DNA of 64,000 nt from MPNP01 sp963668325 (GTDB lineage: Bacteria; Pseudomonadota; Alphaproteobacteria; Rhodobacterales; Rhodobacteraceae): NCBI GenBank assembly GCA_963668325.1, contig OY764222.1, positions 2,108,001 to 2,172,000 of the forward strand, written 5' to 3'. Shown in pieces: positions 28,701-35,132 of this stretch (within the stretch, counting starts at the first letter, position 1; every line of letters starts with the position of its first letter). Both the position numbers and the translations under genes were made by a program. A model generated the notes under the pieces. The model was not told where the DNA came from, ran no database searches, and saw only the letters and a list, made by a program, of their open reading frames with translations.

Positions 28701-29957
28701 GAAACGCCTTCTTCACCAGCGAATAAAGAAGCTATAGGAGGTTCTATTGCTGGTTTGGCAAAACAAGTTGAAGTTCCCTTGCCAGATTCGGTTCCAAAAA
28801 TTTCATCTGAGGGGGATCATAGCCGATTGATGCGAATGTTACCACTTTCGGGCAAATCAGACAGCGCGCTTCGGGAACTTGCTAAGCTATATCTTGCTTG
28901 GCTTGACGATCAAACCCTTACCAATGGTGATGTGTCCAAGGAGACACTTGCGAATTTGGCTTGGTCAGCAAGCATTGGACGAAACCATTTTTCGCACCGT
29001 GCCGGCCTTTTGTTCAAGGACAGTGAATCTCTAAAGAAGAAGCTGGAGTCGTTATTGAAATCTGATTGTAGCAAGGGTTCCCAAATGGGTACCAGAATAG
29101 CATTTGGTTATTCCGACGAAAACAGTTCCTGGATAGGTATGGGAGAAGAACTCTATGAGAAAGAACCTGTTGTCAAGGCAGTACTTGATAACCTGGATAG
29201 TATCCTTCTGAAGGAACGAAATATTTCCATGCTAAGCGTCATGTTTGGCCAAACTCCTGGTCTTGACCAACCGACCTGGTCGCAACCTGCCGTATATGCA
29301 CTCGAATGTGCATTAACCCACTATTGGTCAAGCATTGGCATCCAGCCAAGTGTTGTCTTTGGGAAGGGGTTGGGTGAGATTTCAGCCTTACATGCTGCAG
29401 GAGTACTTTCGCTCGAGGATGGATTGTATCTGGCTGTACAAAGAGGATCGATTTCAGAACAATTACGAGGCAATAGTAATCCTGGTAAAGCAGTGTTGGA
29501 GGATTTTGAAACGACATTTGGGAATGTTAGCATTAAACCGCCGTCCCTTTCGCTGGTGAGTGAGGTGACTGGTCGCTTGGTTGGTCAAAATGATACACTT
29601 GATGCTTTATACTGGCAACATCAGTTTTGTAATCCCAAGGGATTTAAAGAGTGCTTGCAAACTCTGGCAGAGCTGGAAATCAATGTAATCGTGGAAGTTG
29701 GTCCAGATACTGACCTACAGTCTGGATTGCCAGGTAAATGGCCAAATTCATCGAAGGATGTGGGTCCACCTCAAATTTTGCCCAGTCTAAGCCGATCATC
29801 GGAAGGCCGGGAATTATTACTTGAATCTGTTGCGAACCTTTATGAATCTGGAATTACGCCAGAGTTTAGTGGACTATTTGCAGATGAAAAGAGATATCGA
29901 ATATCCCTACCAGGTTATCCATTTCAGCGACAACGGTTCTGGTTTGATATGGATTGA
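19719..29957 (+). CDS. Bimodular type I polyketide synthase: KS-AT-DH-cMT-ER-KR-ACP-KS-AT(inactive)
   Basis: A 3,412-residue cytoplasmic synthase. Module 1: KS (about 8-430; Cys181, His316, His356), AT (about 560-880; GHSVGE Ser660 and IAFHS His766, suggesting malonyl-CoA), DH (about 938-1230; HxxxGxxxxP His969, Asp1142), C-methyltransferase (about 1390-1620; GAGTGSAT near 1470), ER (about 1880-2190; HAGTGGFG at 2010), KR (about 2200-2400; TGGLGGIG at 2203) and ACP (Ser2508 in GMDSL). Module 2: KS (about 2575-2990; Cys2739, His2874, His2914) and a damaged AT (about 3080-3412) with GKGLGE in place of GHSxGE. The KR tyrosine position is His2345. There is no thioesterase or final ACP. The product is probably a methyl-branched, mostly reduced acyl chain; whether module 1 works iteratively is inferred from its fungal-like order. 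An AAAGGAG site precedes the ATG. Confidence 0.93.
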   Translation: MNLPSVEPVAIVGMACRFPGAKTIPEFWELLESGGNSVAEVVPGTGNWRVDELFSGITEWGSACRYCAYVDEIDQFDASFFRISPIEAHYLDPQQRMMLETSWLALEDAGINPESLKGSRTGVYTGISNDEYRMLVLDYAKPVEPASCLYALSGTNLNSTSGRVSYVLGLMGPTKAVDAACASSLLSVHDAVADLQQDKADLALAGGVQAILNGRIFKLRADAMMLSADGQSKAFDASANGYVRGEGCGIVVLKRLSEAERDGDRIWAVIRGSAVNHGGASSGFTVPNTPALEQVIESALAQAGIAASEIDYLEAHGTGTSVGDPIEINAIASVYGKGRKSVQPLLVGSVKTNVGHLESAAGIAGLIKAALVLERGVIPKHLHFQNPNPSVEWDRLPLKVTSSQMDLPLRNGRPRRAGVNSLGISGTNAHIIVEEYNKSARIPYDRGQLAGSGKTIPVSLPASFDNLTLLEVGAQKRPIRLLPLSGKSGKALRQLAEQYLAWLVRHEEDQHEMEPLLSDMAWTASIGRCHFDYREGLLFHNADSLQKQLQGLIANYEDKKEISPTKLAFVYTGMGSQWAGMGASLYQSESVVRAVLDRCEEVFQKLRGTSLLDVMFARKGSIGNLEDTAWELPALYALECSLTAQWASLGIRPDVVLGHSVGELAAAHVAGVYGLEDGMRFAVTRGILMSQIGPGAMAAVFSTPNRLASIIEEFNANSAGVGLCISAYNGSHQVVSGTIADIESITKLLENEDVQTRRLNTKIAFHSPLVEPVLDPLEAFLDEVEIKPNTLNLVSSLTGRVVKKNKLLDGTYWRNHAREAVSFVRSIKSLAELDVDLVMEVGPRPILGTMAVAAWPDTVKEPAVISSMCPPTKDTNSTTDDDGFMAGVAKAYKAGLPINFEGLYTGEERQRISIPNYPFQRERYWLDTKRDRRWQAGHPLLGNRHESASGEVVYEKEFFPSDPEWMGDHRVFGRVIAPGALYGAMAATAQFLDGEGIAIVDDMQLHNALLFPQEDNDENATETGRRVQLVIDWPESSGTRHAQIYSKESEENWTTHVEYSILSGTPIIPRGEGISLNNLKAFLNPVDVQGYYRARAATGIDLGPSFRTLERLWSGPGEAMGEISLPILPGQHNLEVHPLLLDGCFQVVAAARNPGGEEGKITYLPFGWERFWLTTRLPRNLFCHVRMNEISRRTETDQPPEVMSGELHIYDSAGNLVGGIDGYTVKRATPGALFSPLEGVDELLYEIVWREAALAPGITPADFFPTPQLVAAGSGLLSEYLVEEGVSREDRSALLGDLEQWARSRALASLEQLGWKREVGTILDVEDLRNNLGVGEEHHRLFHRMLEMLTKSGILEEIENEFEVRIGSNDPLPVNFPDDLDGIVTKLSEQYPHGTIEIGLFGRCGTALNEVLCGKADPLTLLFSSGEPTPGDMYLKAPIARAANRILKETVRSLVAGLPEGKRLRVIEIGAGTGSATAAILPELPEGRFDYMYTDISAGFFAEAETRFGDGNGAIRYCPLDIEKDPVNQGFAANSYDLLIASNVLHATRYLEETLANCLKLLAPSGQLVALENLIGQGWLDLTFGQLDGWWRFADDYRPHHALASPTVWRRVLMDVGFADVAVLGVDESDPDEILDKGVIVAQGPAEILEAPGTWVLVPDENGLAVQLANEMARRNQTIILTENNQSDALKDLTSDKRVKSTPLEIENRASWNLLIKNLPLDIPFRGIVHLMALDGHGPEATTEEIGQNIKRVGSSALAMVQGMSDADAKPENGVWFLTSGAQVLEREFGGELTGSVLWGFGKTVGLEAMDLKPRMIDLDPAVRDSVSDIINELMFPDKENHIAYRSGRRQVARLVRKEETVERLTLPDDSAWVLAPDPSGVFERPCIKPLPKRPLEPKEVRIAVEATGLNFWDVFRSLGFIDEGELGLEMCGHVIEVGSEVATVAIGDHVTGLGNGAFALEMITREELVAPAPEGFTVSELATIPSAYVSAELSYELSGLEQGDRVLIHAGTGGFGLAAIQLAQAAGAEVFATTSLPKQEYLRSVGVKHIFDSRQTAFGEEILKVTGGSGVDVVLNSLTSEGFIDASLSCLAKGGRFIELARRDILSEEEMAEMRPDVTYAILELDVLKITDPDWVGRVLKKVMRQLAAGKLKPIIHSRWPLAEAGAALSYMRSTRHIGKIVLTTPPLIGGHLRHDRTYLVTGGLGGIGCAVADWLAKNGAGTIVLNGRRPPNQEVDNFIDSLRDGGLSVQVELADMTDSIQVHEMFTRIKDELPPLGGVIHSVGVLSDSTLTNQSWERFETVLYPKILGAWQLHQATADLDLDFFILFSSRVGVMGNPGQANHAAANAFLDQLARHRRARGLPGQAIAWGAWSEIGEAAEQFDRIERQIAARGGRWFTPQQGIKAFEQLIHEDVTNSVVMAMDWSVLEEIIEEKPPLLEDLLTSGSDTDSEKHSSAEDIISRIIETPLAEREGLLISFLQHELQAVLRLPSKPEPTIGFFDLGMDSLMAVELRNRLNRALADSYTASNTVVFDYPDITVLARHLVEELGEVGPVTPPEPKTAKPTTPKQGEEQIAIVGIGCRFPGAPDINAYWKLLDNGIDAVTNGRQDASSWNGILGDPAAKENIFRWGGFVEGLDLFDAEFFGIRPIEARKMDPRQRMLLETSWQALEDAGIAPCLLKGTRTGVYVGLGGSEYRDLVFTGAQEDNFLGTAPSVAIGRVAYTLGIMGPALALDMTCASSLVAVHQAAASLRIREVDIALAGGVQAVLSPRITKYMEDLGMLSKIGRCQTFDRSADGFVRGEGCGVIVLKRLTDAIADGDHIWGLVKGSAVNQNGASASLTIPNGMAQEQVIQDAITQAGIIPTEVDYLEVHATGSQLGDPIEVRAAGTVYGKERSEDQPLLIGTVKTNIGHLESAAGIAGLIKVLLAMKHGVIPKHLHFNKPNQQIPWDEFPVQVTSKKMAWPLSNNRPPRAGVSAFAISGANAHMVVEGYETPSSPANKEAIGGSIAGLAKQVEVPLPDSVPKISSEGDHSRLMRMLPLSGKSDSALRELAKLYLAWLDDQTLTNGDVSKETLANLAWSASIGRNHFSHRAGLLFKDSESLKKKLESLLKSDCSKGSQMGTRIAFGYSDENSSWIGMGEELYEKEPVVKAVLDNLDSILLKERNISMLSVMFGQTPGLDQPTWSQPAVYALECALTHYWSSIGIQPSVVFGKGLGEISALHAAGVLSLEDGLYLAVQRGSISEQLRGNSNPGKAVLEDFETTFGNVSIKPPSLSLVSEVTGRLVGQNDTLDALYWQHQFCNPKGFKECLQTLAELEINVIVEVGPDTDLQSGLPGKWPNSSKDVGPPQILPSLSRSSEGRELLLESVANLYESGITPEFSGLFADEKRYRISLPGYPFQRQRFWFDMD

Positions 29958-30097
29958 TGGGCAAACAAATTTCCGGCTTTGGAAAAACAATATTATATTG
30001 GTACAGATAGATCTATTTCTTGTGCATCCAATTAGACTCAAGTAATGTAGTATTAATAAGTTAGTACTCAATATTTAGAAATGTGAAAGGGTGTATT

Positions 30098-30313
30098 ATG
30101 AGTTCCATTGAAGATCAAGTAGCAGGTCTGGCTTCAAAATTATTGAATATTGATAGTTCAGCACTTGATTCGAATGTTAGTGATTTGGGTGTAAATTCGA
30201 TGGATGCAGTTGCTTTCCTGAAAGCAGTTAACAGCGAATTTGGAACTAGTATTTCGGCAGATGATGCAGCAAAATTCAATTCATTACGAGATTTGATTGA
30301 TTATTTAGGCTGA
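30098..30313 (+). CDS. Free-standing acyl carrier protein
   Basis: A 71-residue acidic carrier protein. Ser34 in LGVNSMDAV is the phosphopantetheine attachment site, and the four-helix pattern is the usual one. A GTG at 30083 is in frame, but the ATG at 30098 has an AAAGGG ribosome site at the right distance. It lies 140 bases after the synthase, whose last module ends in KS-AT with no ACP, so it probably supplies the missing carrier in trans. A strong hairpin follows (30402-30430), and the transferase that would activate it comes next. Confidence 0.92.
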   Translation: MSSIEDQVAGLASKLLNIDSSALDSNVSDLGVNSMDAVAFLKAVNSEFGTSISADDAAKFNSLRDLIDYLG

Positions 30314-30401
30314 CCGGTCGAATTTCAAACGGTTCAATTGGGTGATTTCCTCTTATCACCAGTTTCCACAAGCTCAAAATAAAAAAAGGCATAAAATTTG
30401 G

Positions 30402-30430
30402 ACAAAGGAGTCTATTGGCTCCTTTTGTTT
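30402..30430 (+). terminator. Rho-independent terminator or attenuator after the ACP gene
   Basis: ACAAAGGAG, an 8-base loop and CTCCTTTTGT form a stem with one bulged T, followed by TTT. It lies between the ACP gene and the phosphopantetheinyl transferase gene, so it could end the synthase-ACP transcript or reduce read-through into the transferase gene. Confidence 0.6.
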
Positions 30431-30442
30431 ACCTGAGGCTCT

Positions 30443-31180
30443 ATGAGAGATTCAAATTATGTAATTTTGAATTCCGGCTCGAATACAGATAGTTGGTTTA
30501 GAGAACTAAGTCAGTTCCGGGATGTGATCGTTTTTCATGTTGATCTCGTAGCCAGGGATGGGTGCGTATCAGGTGCCTTACAATGGCTTGATCGAAATGA
30601 ACATAGTCGCTTGCGAAGGTATCATTTTGACAGATCACGGATTGAATTTGGCCTGTGCCGTTCTGCCTTGCGCCAGATAGTTTGTAACTTCATGGGTTGT
30701 GACAATGAACAACTTTCCTTTGTTACAAATGAACATGGGAAGCCCATACCATTAATAGATGGTTTAACTGCATCAATCAGTGTCAACGTAAGTCACAGCG
30801 GCAAACATGGAATAGTGGGAATTGCCCCTCATGGAAAGCTTGGCATTGACATTGAAATTCCAGTTCAAAGAAAGGACCTCGAAGGAATCAGTAAAATGGT
30901 ATTTACACCAAAAGAACAATCTGAATTGGAAAAAGTAAGTGGTATTGAAAAGATAGATCTGTTTTACAAACTTTGGACCCTTAAGGAAGCTCTGATAAAA
31001 GCCGTTGGCACAGGATTTTCCTTGAATCCAAGCAGATTTGAGATACCCTCAGATTTAAGAAAAGGTGCAATGAAGGGTGCATTTAAATTTCCCCATTTAC
31101 CTCATATCAATTGGACTCTTGATTGCCTAGAAGGCAAGGATTTTATTGCTTCAATAGCCTATGCAAGAGTTATTTCATAA
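30443..31180 (+). CDS. Sfp-type 4'-phosphopantetheinyl transferase
   Basis: Transfers phosphopantetheine from coenzyme A to the serine of carrier domains, converting apo- to holo-ACP. The 245-residue product is of the Sfp/Gsp class: NVSHSGKHGI, GIDIEIP (magnesium-binding Asp and Glu) and LWTLKEALIKAVGTGFS (the WxxKEA motif). A GAGG site precedes the ATG. Its place directly after the synthase and ACP genes indicates that it activates Ser2508 of the synthase and Ser34 of the free ACP. Confidence 0.93.
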   Translation: MRDSNYVILNSGSNTDSWFRELSQFRDVIVFHVDLVARDGCVSGALQWLDRNEHSRLRRYHFDRSRIEFGLCRSALRQIVCNFMGCDNEQLSFVTNEHGKPIPLIDGLTASISVNVSHSGKHGIVGIAPHGKLGIDIEIPVQRKDLEGISKMVFTPKEQSELEKVSGIEKIDLFYKLWTLKEALIKAVGTGFSLNPSRFEIPSDLRKGAMKGAFKFPHLPHINWTLDCLEGKDFIASIAYARVIS

Positions 31181-31285
31181 GCAGGCAATGAATTCTGGTG
31201 AAATTTTTTTCATAGTAAGAATTAAATCGAAGAAACTCTTTCTTTTTTCCATAGTTCTAGTCCAAGAAATAAAGGTTGGTACATA

Positions 31286-31306
31286 ATGCTAGATTTGTTC
31301 ATTTAG
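31286..31306 (+). promoter_or_regulatory. Six-codon mini-ORF before the hydrolase start
   Basis: MLDLFI followed by TAG, 10 bases after an AAAGG site. The stop ends two bases before the hydrolase ATG (TTTAGGAATG). The hydrolase ATG has no well-spaced ribosome site of its own, so re-initiation after this mini-ORF is a reasonable reading. Short length means chance cannot be excluded. Confidence 0.3.
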
Positions 31307-31308
31307 GA

Positions 31309-32223
31309 ATGAATACCAAAACAAAAGTCTGGGAGATTCCCGAGCCCCTTGCTCGTCATGAAGTAACCATGGATGATGGTACTAAATTATACCTTCGTCG
31401 CCATGGCAAATCTAATGGCCAACGGCTTGTTTTGTGCCACGGTAATGGGCTTGCAATAGATCTTTACTATCCATTTTGGTCCCTACTTCTTAACGATTTT
31501 GACATTATTGTATATGATTTAAGGAATCATGGGTGGAGCAACATAAGCGATCAAAAAAACCATAATCTACCGTCATTTGTTAGCGATCATGACAATGTAC
31601 TTGCAGCGATTGATACTCATTTTGGCAATAAACCCAAAGTAGGAATATATCATTCGATCTCGGCACTTTCGGCTATGCTTTCGCCAACCAACGGTAGGGA
31701 GTTTGAAGCACGGATACTCTTTGATCCACCTGTGTGCAAACCTGACGATTACCCGCTGGAATACGATATTGTGACTCGTCGAGTAGCCGAGATGACCAAG
31801 CGACGAGTCGAATGGATTGCAAGCATAGAAGAATATATTGATGTACTTGATTTTTTACCTGCGTTCGATCGTTTTGTTCCAGGTTCACTTGATCTTTTTA
31901 CCAGAACCACCTTTCGCAAATGTGAAGGAAAGGGTGGGTATGAACTTCGTTGCCCCCGTGATTATGAGGCGCAAATTATCTACCACGCTAGATCTTTTTC
32001 GGTAATTGTTGATTTTGATAGTATTGAATGTCCGACCAAAGTCATTGGTGCAGACCCAGTTCTACCCTATGCCTATTTACCTTCCTTTGACTTGAATAAT
32101 ATTCAAAGTGTAGATTATGACTTTATCCCCGAAACCACCCATTTCCTTCAGTTGGAACAACCTGAGGTTTGTGTAAATACAATGTTGAGTTTTTTAAAAA
32201 ACCAAAATCTATTGAGGGTTTGA
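31309..32223 (+). CDS. Alpha/beta hydrolase, possible chain-releasing thioesterase
   Basis: A 304-residue alpha/beta-hydrolase. The oxyanion-hole segment CHGNGLAID, strand VYDLRNHGWS and nucleophile elbow GIYHSISAL (serine in H-S-x-S rather than the usual G-x-S-x-G) are visible. The likely catalytic His lies in ETTHFLQLEQP near the C-terminus. A TTG at 31276 extends the frame, but its spacing to the ribosome site is poor. The synthase lacks a thioesterase domain, so this enzyme is the best candidate in the locus for releasing the product or editing the chain; this is inferred from position only. Confidence 0.78.
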   Translation: MNTKTKVWEIPEPLARHEVTMDDGTKLYLRRHGKSNGQRLVLCHGNGLAIDLYYPFWSLLLNDFDIIVYDLRNHGWSNISDQKNHNLPSFVSDHDNVLAAIDTHFGNKPKVGIYHSISALSAMLSPTNGREFEARILFDPPVCKPDDYPLEYDIVTRRVAEMTKRRVEWIASIEEYIDVLDFLPAFDRFVPGSLDLFTRTTFRKCEGKGGYELRCPRDYEAQIIYHARSFSVIVDFDSIECPTKVIGADPVLPYAYLPSFDLNNIQSVDYDFIPETTHFLQLEQPEVCVNTMLSFLKNQNLLRV

Positions 32224-32264
32224 TTTTAATTTTCGAAGGAAACCACCAGCAGTATCAAAAATTC

Positions 32265-32296
32265 TAATTCGGTTTTCAATCCGAATTAATTATTTT
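32265..32296 (+). terminator. Terminator at the end of the polyketide locus
   Basis: TAATTCGG and CCGAATTA form a perfect 8-bp stem around an 8-base loop, followed by ATTATTTT. It lies 42 bases after the hydrolase stop. Confidence 0.6.
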
Positions 32297-32452
32297 GATG
32301 GACGATTTGCCTTAACCTCAATTGAACCATTTTTGGGATGACTTATATCTTTAGAAACACACATGAAAAATTCCAAAATATTGCTATATTCGTAGCTGAA
32401 TTTATTGTGGAATTAGAAAAAGTTTAACTCAGAAGTTAATAGGATTGTTCTC

Positions 32453-32587
32453 ATGTCAGATTATAAACACGGTTCGATGAATGTTGAACAAAATGAAAAG
32501 GATTTTTCCACCTTTTTAAAGTTCTCCAGAAACGTCGTTATTATTTCGATATTGGTACTGATTTTCTTGGCAATCTTTAACAGCTAG
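32453..32587 (+). CDS. aa3-type cytochrome c oxidase subunit IV
   Basis: A 44-residue protein, too short for usual ORF cut-offs, with the signature of the alphaproteobacterial aa3 oxidase subunit IV family: MSDYKHGSMNVEQNEKDF, then a short amphipathic stretch (FLKFSRN) and one transmembrane helix ending LIFLAIFNS. An AGGA site lies 8 bases before the ATG. It binds at the edge of subunits I and III in known structures. It stands alone here rather than in a cox operon, between the polyketide locus and rpsU. Confidence 0.88.
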   Translation: MSDYKHGSMNVEQNEKDFSTFLKFSRNVVIISILVLIFLAIFNS

Positions 32588-32648
32588 ACCTTGGTGTAAT
32601 AGAAAACTTATACCAAATAAAATGTAGCCGGTTCCATGAAACTTACCC

Positions 32649-32680
32649 GTTCTAGGGAGAAATTAATTTCCCGCTAGAAC
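32649..32680. repeat. 32-bp imperfect palindrome between convergent genes
   Basis: GTTCTAGGGAGAAATT is followed directly by its near-perfect inverse, giving 14 of 16 pairs. It sits between the ends of coxIV and rpsU, which converge. A shared terminator is possible, but no clear T-run follows on either strand. Confidence 0.5.
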
Positions 32681-32873
32681 TAAAATTCATTCCTCTAATT
32701 GGTCCGAGTAATAGTATCTGTTACTATTTGTTTTGTAATTGCATAGGGTTTTTGAAGTTGGATTGGATAGATGGTGGAAGATCTATTCGGGTTAATATCC
32801 TAACTAGGATAACCATCCCATTAGACACCTCATGTGTAAGTAAATTTTTTCTTGAGGTGAAAAAAAGTAATCC

Positions 32874-33080
32874 CTAGAGATTACCTTCCATCATGGCTCT
32901 TTTTCTAGCCAGCTTGCGGGACCTTCTAATCGCTTCTGATTTTTCCCGGGCTTTTCTTTGGGACGGCTTTTCATAATGCTGACGAAGTTTCATTTCTCGA
33001 AAAACACCTTCTCTCTGAAGTTTCTTTTTGAGAACCCTTATTGCCTGTTCAACATTATTGTCACGTACAATTACTTGCAT
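32874..33080 (-). CDS. rpsU: 30S ribosomal protein S21
   Basis: Small-subunit protein bS21 of 68 residues. The N-terminal VIVRDNNVEQAIRVLKKKLQ and basic C-terminus (RRSRKLARKRAMMEG) are typical. It is divergent from the COQ9-family gene, the conserved alphaproteobacterial arrangement that gave that family its name of rpsU-divergently transcribed protein. The 230-base gap must hold both promoters. Confidence 0.96.
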   Translation of the reverse strand: MQVIVRDNNVEQAIRVLKKKLQREGVFREMKLRQHYEKPSQRKAREKSEAIRRSRKLARKRAMMEGNL

Positions 33081-33310
33081 AAATTCAAGCCACCTTTCAA
33101 ACGAGAAAAAAAGATTTATGTAGCATTAATCCACCATACTGTCCAACTGAACTGAGTAGAAAAATAACTTCATAATTAAAATAAATTCAATTTTGTATTT
33201 TTAAAGGACTTGTTTGGAAAACATTTAGAAAACCTAGCCAAGGACTTACAGAGTAGGACAAGTGACTTTAGAGAATAAAACCTAACAAGGATTTCAACAG
33301 GGAAATTTTC

Positions 33311-34039
33311 ATGGAAAATGATTTAAATGAAGCTGGGGTGAATTCACTTAAAGAAAAGCTTTTAGCTAATGCCCTGGAAATAATTCCATTTGATGGTTGG
33401 TCTAAAGCAAGTTTTGAGGCTGCCGTCGAGAAAGCCAATATTGATTTGGAGACCGGCTACAGGATATTTCCTAAGGGTGAAAGTGATCTGGCCAATTATT
33501 TTCATGAATTTGGAGATAATAAAATGCTGGAAAATCTAACCAAGACTGACCTAAGTGGATTGAGGTATAGTGAAAAAATTGCTGAAGCTGTCTGGATAAG
33601 AGTATCGGCCTTCGAAGATTATCAGGTCCATCAAATTGTTTTAAAAAAGGCACTAGCTACATTTTTGTTACCTGTAAACCTTCTTCCAGGAACCAAATTG
33701 GTATGGGATTCTGCCGACAAAATTTGGAATTTTATGGGTGATACTTCTGATGATTATAACTGGTACACCAAGAGGATGATTCTTTCCGGAATTATTTCAT
33801 CGACCTTCTTGTTCTTTATCGGAGATAAAAGTGAGGGATTCGTTGATACCAGGGAATTTATAAATCGCAGGATCTCCGATGTAATGGAGTTTGAAAAGGC
33901 AAAATCCCAGGCCAAGAGTAATCCTCTTTTTCAACCCATCTTCAAAACATTGGAACGGCTTCCCAAAAGGAAAAGCCAGAGTGATTTAGATTTAAGCAAG
34001 TATCCAGGTTGGGTACCAGATGAAGAAAGTAAAGTATGA
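33311..34039 (+). CDS. COQ9 family ubiquinone biosynthesis protein
   Basis: A 242-residue TetR-fold-like lipid-binding protein of the COQ9 family, which assists the hydroxylase steps of ubiquinone synthesis. Recognisable are the N-terminal helix set (LLANALEIIPFDGWS, then A-x-E-K-A-x-I) and the C-terminal SDDYNWYTKRMILSGIISST segment that is the family hallmark. Divergent from rpsU. It overlaps the quinone oxidoreductase gene by 4 bases (ATGA), so they are coupled. Confidence 0.93.
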   Translation: MENDLNEAGVNSLKEKLLANALEIIPFDGWSKASFEAAVEKANIDLETGYRIFPKGESDLANYFHEFGDNKMLENLTKTDLSGLRYSEKIAEAVWIRVSAFEDYQVHQIVLKKALATFLLPVNLLPGTKLVWDSADKIWNFMGDTSDDYNWYTKRMILSGIISSTFLFFIGDKSEGFVDTREFINRRISDVMEFEKAKSQAKSNPLFQPIFKTLERLPKRKSQSDLDLSKYPGWVPDEESKV

Positions 34040-35025
34040 CAAAGACCATGCGAGTTATTGAAATTTCTAGCTTTGGTGGACCTGACGTCCTAAAGCTTAA
34101 CAAACGGGAAATACCTACTCCAAAAGGAAACCAGATATTAATTAAAAACTCTAGTGCTGGGGTAAATAGGCCAGATATATTGCAAAGATCCGGGTCTTAT
34201 CATCCTCCTAAGGAGGCAAGTGATCTTCCTGGGTTGGAAAGTGCTGGTGAAATTGTCGCAGTTGGGGAAAGAGTAACTAGGTGGAATACCGGTGACAAGG
34301 TATGTGCTCTCCTTCCAGGGGGTGGTTATGCCGAATATTCAATAACCCATGAAGATCACGCTTTGGCCATTCCCCAAGGTATGGATTTCAATACAGCAGC
34401 GGCAATTTGTGAAACCTATTTTACTGTCTGGAGTAATGTTTTCATGCGAGGTGGCTTGAAGGCTGGGGAAACTTTTCTTGTTCATGGGGGAAGTTCCGGA
34501 ATTGGAACCACAGCAATTCAGTTGGCGGAATTATTTGGTGCCAGGGTTTTTACAACAGTTGGAACATCAGAAAAGGCAAGGGTTTGTACTGATCTAGGAG
34601 CGGAAAAAGCTATCAACTATAAAACCCAGGATTTTGTTAAGGAAATCAGGGAAATTACTAGTGGAAAAGGTGTTGATCTTATTTTGGATATGGTAGGGGG
34701 TGATTACCTTCCAAAAAATGTAAAAATTTTGGCCAATGACGGAAGGTTAGTCCAAATTGCTTTCTTGCAGGGACCAAAAATTGAGTTGAATTTTGCCCAA
34801 CTTATGGTCAGGAGATTAACTATTACTGGTAGTACACTGCGACCCCAATCTGATTTAGCCAAGGCAAAAATTGCGGCAGACCTTAGGGAAAAAGTATTTC
34901 CTTATTTCGAAACTGGACGAATTGCACCGGTAATGGATTCCATTTTTAAAATTGAAGATGTGGTGGAGGCGCATGAGAAAATGGAAACCTCCGAGCATAT
35001 TGGAAAAATAGTCTTGGAAATCTAA
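34036..35025 (+). CDS. NAD(P)H quinone oxidoreductase (zeta-crystallin/PIG3 type)
   Basis: A 329-residue zinc-independent medium-chain dehydrogenase/reductase that reduces quinones with NADPH. The N-terminal catalytic part includes AGVNRPDILQRSGSYHPP and GLESAGEIVAVG; the nucleotide-binding loop is HGGSSGIGTTAIQLA. No structural zinc cysteines are seen. It is translationally coupled to the COQ9-family gene, which fits a role in quinone metabolism, though the physiological substrate is not known. Confidence 0.92.
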   Translation: MTKTMRVIEISSFGGPDVLKLNKREIPTPKGNQILIKNSSAGVNRPDILQRSGSYHPPKEASDLPGLESAGEIVAVGERVTRWNTGDKVCALLPGGGYAEYSITHEDHALAIPQGMDFNTAAAICETYFTVWSNVFMRGGLKAGETFLVHGGSSGIGTTAIQLAELFGARVFTTVGTSEKARVCTDLGAEKAINYKTQDFVKEIREITSGKGVDLILDMVGGDYLPKNVKILANDGRLVQIAFLQGPKIELNFAQLMVRRLTITGSTLRPQSDLAKAKIAADLREKVFPYFETGRIAPVMDSIFKIEDVVEAHEKMETSEHIGKIVLEI

Positions 35026-35132
35026 ATAAGTAGATACCTACTTTTTTGAATAATTTAAGCACCAGGATTTAAACAAAGGGCACCTTTAACTCGTAGGGGT
35101 TTATCCGGGCCAGTTATTACTATGGATATGTT

